A stretch of DNA of 64,000 bases from Chloroflexi bacterium bin20 (GTDB lineage: Bacteria; Chloroflexota; Anaerolineae; Aggregatilineales; Phototrophicaceae), in assembly GCA_002238485.1 (NCBI GenBank), contig MPMG01000001.1, positions 496,001 through 560,000 of the forward strand, written 5' to 3'. Below are positions 59,906-64,000 of this stretch, one piece after another (the stretch's first letter is position 1; each line of letters begins with the position of its first letter). Both the position numbers and the translations under genes were made by a program. The notes under the pieces are model-generated. The model was not told the DNA's origin. It saw nothing but the letters and a program-made list of their open reading frames with translations, and ran no database searches.

Positions 59906-60691
59906 GTGTTAGCGAAACGGATTATTCCCTGTCTTGATGTCAAGGATGGGCGGGTCGTCAAAGGCGTCAATTTCCTCGACCTGCGCGATGCCGGCGACCC
60001 GGTCGAGCAAGCCATGATTTATGATCGCGAAGGCGCGGACGAGTTGGTTTTCCTGGATATTATGGCGTCGCATGAAGCGCGAGCCACGCGACTGGAAATG
60101 GTGCGTCAGGTGGCAAACAGCCTCTTCATCCCCTTTTGTGTGGGTGGCGGCATCCGCACAATCGACGATATCCGCGATACCTTGCTGGCTGGCGCAGACA
60201 AGGTAGCGATCAACAGCGCGGCTGTGCGCGATCCCGAACTTATTTCTGCGGGCGCATGGGGATTCGGCAGCCAGTGCATCGTAGTCGCTATCGACCCGCG
60301 GCGCATTGACGGGCGCTGGGTGGTGCATATAAACGGCGGGCGCATCCCTACCGACAAAGAAGCCGTGGACTGGGCGCGAGAAGTCGAAGCGCGAGGCGCG
60401 GGTGAGATTCTGCTGACCAGCATGGACAAAGACGGCACGAAATCCGGCTATGATATTGAAATGACAGCGGCGGTCGCCGAGGCTGTTTCCATCCCGGTGA
60501 TCGCCTCTGGCGGCGCTGGCTGCGAAGAACACTTCCGCGAGGCGCTGCAAGAGGGCGGGGCGGATGCAGCGCTGGCAGCCAGTTTATTCCACTTCAATGA
60601 ATTGCAGCTAGGCGCGCTGAAACGGTACTTGCACGAACGGGGACTGCCCGTGCGGCTGACAGGTTGGGAGGCGCTGGGCGATGCTGGATGA
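59906..60691 (+). CDS. hisF: Imidazole glycerol phosphate synthase, cyclase subunit
   Basis: The 261-residue (beta/alpha)8 enzyme has [18 protein letters not shown] with the catalytic Asp11 region, [10 protein letters not shown] phosphate loop, and [13 protein letters not shown] with the second Asp. It starts with GTG at 59906, 2 nt after the hisA stop, and overlaps hisI by 11 nt. Confidence 0.96.
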   Translation: MLAKRIIPCLDVKDGRVVKGVNFLDLRDAGDPVEQAMIYDREGADELVFLDIMASHEARATRLEMVRQVANSLFIPFCVGGGIRTIDDIRDTLLAGADKVAINSAAVRDPELISAGAWGFGSQCIVVAIDPRRIDGRWVVHINGGRIPTDKEAVDWAREVEARGAGEILLTSMDKDGTKSGYDIEMTAAVAEAVSIPVIASGGAGCEEHFREALQEGGADAALAASLFHFNELQLGALKRYLHERGLPVRLTGWEALGDAG

Positions 60692-61037
60692 GATGACGCT
60701 GGCGGCCATGCGCTGGGACGTGGACGGGCTGATGCCAGCCATCGCCCAAGATGCCAACACCGGCAACGTGCTGATGATGGCTTACATGAATGCGCAATCG
60801 CTGCAGCGCACGTTGGAAACAGGCCAGGCCGTGTTTTGGAGCAGACGGCGACAAGAACTATGGCGGAAAGGCGCGACCTCTGGCAATACCCAGCGCGTCA
60901 TTGAAATTCGCATAGACTGCGATGCCGATACCCTGCTGCTGCTTGTAGAGCCAGCCGGTCCCGCGTGTCACACCAATGCAGAAACCTGCTTCTTCCGCAG
61001 CCTGGACGACTTTGCCGCCGCGCCACAGCGACTCTAG
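60681..61037 (+). CDS. hisI: Phosphoribosyl-AMP cyclohydrolase
   Basis: The 118-residue protein has [26 protein letters not shown], the metal-binding DCDAD and the Cys pair in CHTNAETC. This is the monofunctional HisI form; the pyrophosphohydrolase is the separate downstream hisE. GGGAGG lies about 10 nt before the ATG within hisF. Confidence 0.95.
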   Translation: MLDEMTLAAMRWDVDGLMPAIAQDANTGNVLMMAYMNAQSLQRTLETGQAVFWSRRRQELWRKGATSGNTQRVIEIRIDCDADTLLLLVEPAGPACHTNAETCFFRSLDDFAAAPQRL

Positions 61038-61049
61038 GGGAGGCTGCCA

Positions 61050-61340
61050 ATGGATGACATGCTCGATCGGCTGGAAGCCATCATAAGCGACCGGCAGCGC
61101 AACCCGCTCGAGGGCAGTTATACCAATCGACTCCTGGAAAGCGGCAAACCAGCCATCGCGCAAAAGGTGGGCGAAGAAGCAGTCGAAGTGGTGATCGCCG
61201 CGCTGGCACAAGGCAAAAACGAACAGATCGACGAATTCGCCGACCTGTTTTATCACGCTATGGTTTTGATGCGAGCGCTGGATATCGGTCTGGACGATGT
61301 GCGCGCGCGGTTGCGGCAACGTCATCAGCCGCCCGAATGA
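61050..61340 (+). CDS. hisE: Phosphoribosyl-ATP pyrophosphohydrolase
   Basis: The 96-residue MazG-like protein has SYTNRLLESG, the metal-binding KVGEEAVEVVIAA and DEFADLFYHAMVLM helices. It removes pyrophosphate from PR-ATP. GGGGAGG lies 7 nt before the ATG. It ends the visible his cluster; hisG, hisD, hisC and hisB are not here. The stop is 1 nt from that of the convergent DsbA-like gene. Confidence 0.95.
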   Translation: MDDMLDRLEAIISDRQRNPLEGSYTNRLLESGKPAIAQKVGEEAVEVVIAALAQGKNEQIDEFADLFYHAMVLMRALDIGLDDVRARLRQRHQPPE

Positions 61341-61341
61341 G

Positions 61342-63153
61342 CTAGGGCATGTGGTCGAATTGCCCGTCCATGTACTCGTTGTAGGTCAGATAGCCTTTCC
61401 AGTTGTCAAACGGCGTTGTCGCGAATGCGCCTGCGAAGACATCTTCGGCCGCATAAATCGCCGAAACGATTGGCGACGACTCGTTTAATTGCCCGTCCAT
61501 GCCGGCGACTACGGCATAGAGCAGCATGGGCGTCTCTGGATAATAGAGCATCAGCACGCTTTCGCTCGCGCTAAAAGGCTGCCCGGTCACGAAGCTCGGC
61601 TCACCATGCGCGGCGATCAAGTCGCCAACGGTGAAATGCGGCGCAAGCTGGAAGAGCATGGTCGCGATATGCTCGCCGCCTTGGCTGGAGATCTGGCAGC
61701 AGGGCGCGCCGCTAGCGCTGGCGAAGACAAAAGTGGTATCGCTGCTGTTGACAACCGTCATGCCGTCTAGCCGCCCCACAATGTCCAAGGCGTCAGCCAA
61801 TGACGTTTCGCCGGGCCGAATGCCATGCCAGCAGGGCGCTGCGCAAGGCTCGCCAGTCAGCAGGCTGTCGTCCATCAGGTAGCTCTCGTTCAGCAAGGTT
61901 GCCTCGGGAGCGCCGACGGATATCTCCCCAACGCCATCTGCCAGCGCGCTCAGCATCTCGTAGGGCAGTCCGCCGCGGTCGACTGGTTGTCCGCCGGCAT
62001 AGACGATCTCCAATTCGCCGCCATCGACGCGGGCGCGCGTGGCCGGCGTGCCGGTGACTCCCGTTGATTGCGCCAGATGGGTGTCGAACAGATACTGCGC
62101 GGCGCGCGAGGAACAGGCCTCCAGCGCAGCGGCATCCAGCTGCAGAAGATTTGCCAGGGAATCGCTCATGTTGTCGAGGCTGCCGGCGCTGGCGAATTCA
62201 AATAGCAGGTCGTGCGCGTCCCAAAACTTGCCCAGATCCTGCACAGCAACGCATTCTGCAAGTGCCGCGCTGGCCACGGACAAGTCGGGATTCACGACCG
62301 GGAAGAAACGATATTCGAACTGCGCCAATCCCTGCGCAATATGCGTCTCGACAAAGAGATGCAACGTGTCTTGATAGACTTGGCAATGCGGGCAGAGGAA
62401 GTCCTCGAATGCCACAATGGTCAGCGGCGCGGCGGGATCACCCAAAACAAAACCACCATCGGCGCGGCGGAAGGCGGGAATGCCAGCATAACGTCCATGC
62501 TCGATAAGGACTGGCTCTTCGGACTGTGGGCGAATGGCATTGACAAGGGCGTCCAGCTGCTCGGGCATCGCCAGCGGGATGGCCAGCGGGTCGTCTGAGC
62601 CATATTGCACAAAGAGAGACGGCGTACCCGATACGCCCAGCTCGAAGCCGTATTGCGCATCGACCGCGTGCTGACTGGCAGTCGTGGCGCAACTGCCCAG
62701 CGCCTCGGCATCCATATCCAGCAATTCGGCAAAGGCAATTGTCGATTCGGCGGTGAAGCCATGCTCGGTCGTCAGCTGGAACATCGTGTCATGCGCGTGC
62801 CAGAAGTAGCCCGGCTGCAAACTATCGGCGCACTCCACCAGGCTGGCGCTCTGTACAGACAGCTGCGGATCGATGACTGGAAAGATGCGATACTCGAATT
62901 GTGCCTGGCCCGTCAGAACATAATCGCGGATGAAGCCGGCGATGCTTGGCTCATAGCGCTGGCAGCTGCCACACAAAAAGTCGGAAAACTCGATCAATTT
63001 GACGGCGGCATTGGCATCACCCAGCACAAAGCCGCCATCGGGGCTGCGCGTCTTGGCGATGTCTGCGTAAGGATCGGTGCTTTGCGCCAGCGTAGATGCA
63101 CTGGCAAGGCAAAGTAAAAACAGCACAAGCGCGGCTCGGTACTTGGTAATCAT
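61342..63153 (-). CDS. Exported protein with two DsbA-like domains and a Chloroflexota-type C-terminal domain
   Basis: The 603-residue protein has a signal peptide (about 1-24) and two tandem thioredoxin-fold DsbA-like domains that are clearly duplicates: both start DGGFVLGD and share QFEYR.FPV. Active sites are CGSC (61-64) and CPHC (254-257); cis-Pro loops are GVSGTP and GVTGTP. A C-terminal domain of about 170 residues starts near 435 with CAAPCWHGIRPGET, a pattern I associate with Chloroflexota exported proteins of unknown function. It probably exchanges disulphides outside the membrane. AAAGAGG lies 8 nt before the ATG. Confidence 0.85.
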   Translation of the reverse strand: MITKYRAALVLFLLCLASASTLAQSTDPYADIAKTRSPDGGFVLGDANAAVKLIEFSDFLCGSCQRYEPSIAGFIRDYVLTGQAQFEYRIFPVIDPQLSVQSASLVECADSLQPGYFWHAHDTMFQLTTEHGFTAESTIAFAELLDMDAEALGSCATTASQHAVDAQYGFELGVSGTPSLFVQYGSDDPLAIPLAMPEQLDALVNAIRPQSEEPVLIEHGRYAGIPAFRRADGGFVLGDPAAPLTIVAFEDFLCPHCQVYQDTLHLFVETHIAQGLAQFEYRFFPVVNPDLSVASAALAECVAVQDLGKFWDAHDLLFEFASAGSLDNMSDSLANLLQLDAAALEACSSRAAQYLFDTHLAQSTGVTGTPATRARVDGGELEIVYAGGQPVDRGGLPYEMLSALADGVGEISVGAPEATLLNESYLMDDSLLTGEPCAAPCWHGIRPGETSLADALDIVGRLDGMTVVNSSDTTFVFASASGAPCCQISSQGGEHIATMLFQLAPHFTVGDLIAAHGEPSFVTGQPFSASESVLMLYYPETPMLLYAVVAGMDGQLNESSPIVSAIYAAEDVFAGAFATTPFDNWKGYLTYNEYMDGQFDHMP

Positions 63154-63183
63154 GATGAAACCTCTTTACAGTTGGCTTGGCGC

Positions 63184-63211
63184 ATTGTCGCACAGAAGCC
63201 TGCGATTTCAA
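63184..63211 (-). promoter_or_regulatory. Promoter of the tandem-DsbA gene
   Basis: On the minus strand TTGAAA (63206-63211) and GACAAT (63184-63189) are 16 bp apart, about 31 nt before the ATG. Confidence 0.45.
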
Positions 63212-63214
63212 TGC

Positions 63215-63244
63215 TTGTATGCGCCGTCCGACTCACAGTAGACT
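63215..63244 (+). promoter_or_regulatory. Promoter of the thioesterase gene
   Basis: TTGTAT (63215-63220) and TAGACT (63239-63244) are 18 bp apart. The implied start near 63251 favours an ATG downstream of 63251 for the thioesterase. Confidence 0.4.
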
Positions 63245-63283
63245 CCGCAGATGCCTGCCCAGCCAGCCCGGCGCGAGATGGCA

Positions 63284-63697
63284 ATGTCCAAAGCCGATCC
63301 TCACATAAGCGAGACCAGCTTTCATGTGCGCTATGCCGAAACGGACGCCATGGGCTTCGTGCATCACGCTGTCTACCTGGTCTGGTTTGAAGAAGGACGC
63401 AGCGCTTTCATCCGCGAGCAGGGCTGGAGTTACGCGGAGATCGAACGTTCAGGGTATTTTCTGGTCGCCAGCGATCTGCGCGCAAGATACCTCAAAGCCG
63501 CTCGCTATGACCAACTCGTGACGGTGCGCGTCTGGCTTGCCCAAGTCAAATCGCGCCAGCTTGCATTCGCCTGCGAAGTCTTAGACAGCGAATCGAGAGA
63601 TTGCTTATTCAGCGCCAATCTGAAGCTGCACTGCCTGAATCGGGCTGGGAAAATCGCCAGGATCCCGTCAGATTGGCAGGCCTGGCTGCGCGAATGA
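63284..63697 (+). CDS. Hotdog-fold acyl-CoA thioesterase (4HBT/YbgC type)
   Basis: About 137 residues with the 4HBT signature RYAETDAMGFVHHAVYLVWFEEGR, whose Asp is the catalytic residue of this family, and the usual RYLKAARYDQL. It hydrolyses a small acyl-CoA thioester. The start is uncertain: ATGs at 63251, 63278 and 63284 are in frame, and the predicted promoter favours one of the last two. It lies upstream of an acyl-CoA ligase gene. Confidence 0.88.
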   Translation: MSKADPHISETSFHVRYAETDAMGFVHHAVYLVWFEEGRSAFIREQGWSYAEIERSGYFLVASDLRARYLKAARYDQLVTVRVWLAQVKSRQLAFACEVLDSESRDCLFSANLKLHCLNRAGKIARIPSDWQAWLRE

Positions 63698-63769
63698 TGC
63701 GCGAGCGTCGACAAGATGTGGTATGCTGTTGGCGTATTTGTGGACTAGCGACTGCGGGAGCGCTGCAAA

Positions 63770-64000
63770 ATGGTTAGTTATGCCGAAAGACCCTGGCAGC
63801 AAAGTTATGATATTGGCATGCCGACCTCTTTGGATGTGCCGGATATCCCATTGCATCAGTTGCTCAAGAATACACGGGCGCGCATCCCGCACCACACCGC
63901 GCTGGTCACGCCAGCCAACCTGCCAGTCATCGGGCGCATCAGCAAGTCCGTCACGTATGAAGAGTTGGACCGCGCGTCGGATGCACTGGCGGCGGCGCTG
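63770..64000 (+). CDS. AMP-forming acyl-CoA synthetase, N-terminus only
   Basis: The frame is open for 77 codons to the right edge. It starts at ATG 63770, with GGGAG about 10 nt upstream. The N-terminus (IPLHQLLKNTRARIPHHTALV..., then SVTYEELDRASDALAAAL) matches the AMP-binding family of fatty-acid CoA ligases. The nucleotide-binding motifs lie beyond the window, so the call rests on N-terminal similarity and the thioesterase neighbour. Confidence 0.75.
   Translation, partial: MVSYAERPWQQSYDIGMPTSLDVPDIPLHQLLKNTRARIPHHTALVTPANLPVIGRISKSVTYEELDRASDALAAAL

Noticed and set aside
1..64000. CRISPR arrays, insertion sequences, rRNA, selenoprotein UGA codons
   Set aside because: I scanned for regular spacer repeats, transposase-like frames with flanking inverted repeats, rRNA signatures and UGA-split conserved proteins, and saw none.

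Overview
The window is about 64 kb of a GC-rich bacterial chromosome with genes packed tightly on both strands, many 1-4 base overlaps and several GTG or TTG starts. Gene content and domain architecture point to a member of the Chloroflexota, probably Anaerolineae-like. The pointers are a DUF5679-type zinc ribbon fused to the N-terminus of topoisomerase I, a membrane-anchored baseplate-J-like protein between alaS and ruvX, Thr/Pro-rich LysM proteins, and a C-terminal 'PCWHGI.PG' domain on a tandem DsbA protein. This placement is inferred from family knowledge, because no rRNA is present. No insertion sequence, prophage, CRISPR array or integrase was seen.

Layout. Positions 1-19344 (minus strand) hold a housekeeping run: alaS, the baseplate-J-like protein, ruvX, a C39-peptidase/TPR membrane protein, murJ, a metallo-beta-lactamase-fold hydrolase, an alkaline-phosphatase-superfamily enzyme, an MFS transporter, ffh-rpsP-khpA-rimM, dprA, manC and topA, then a two-TM protein cut by the left edge. 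From 19466 to 25658, tyrS and two CoA-transferase-like subunits (plus strand) flank a minus-strand block of ctpA-like protease, secG and a peptide-type solute-binding protein. A TPP riboswitch at 25743 heads thiBPQ, followed by purH. The minus-strand yajC-secD-secF block faces purH. Positions 34269-42980 form an envelope region: a CARDB-type secreted protein, a degenerate NERD-like membrane protein, a GT39-type glycosyltransferase, a LysM/TIM-barrel protein and two Pro/Thr-rich LysM proteins.

Positions 43196-46219 (minus) hold valS behind a T-box leader with a clear terminator hairpin, and upstream of it tRNA-Thr(CGT). mutL and a non-RD Ser/Thr kinase converge at 48.1 kb. Positions 49775-54981 form a carbohydrate operon: solute-binding protein, two permeases, class II aldolase and an ADP-dependent-type sugar kinase, without its own ABC ATPase. 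selB and a coiled-coil protein follow on the minus strand. Positions 58368-61340 hold hisH-A-F-I-E behind a promoter, a 16-codon leader peptide with three His codons and a terminator, the arrangement of a translation-coupled his attenuator. The window ends with a tandem-DsbA protein (minus), a hotdog thioesterase and the start of an AMP-forming acyl-CoA ligase (plus).

Functional themes are translation and protein export (AlaS, TyrS, ValS, S16, RimM, Ffh, SecDFG, YajC), envelope building (MurJ, ManC, GT39, LysM proteins), cofactor and amino-acid supply under RNA control (TPP riboswitch, T-box, his leader), and sugar import with catabolism. The most interesting items are the his leader, the T-box valS, the ADP-kinase sugar operon, the degenerate MutL endonuclease motif and the separated CoA-transferase subunits.
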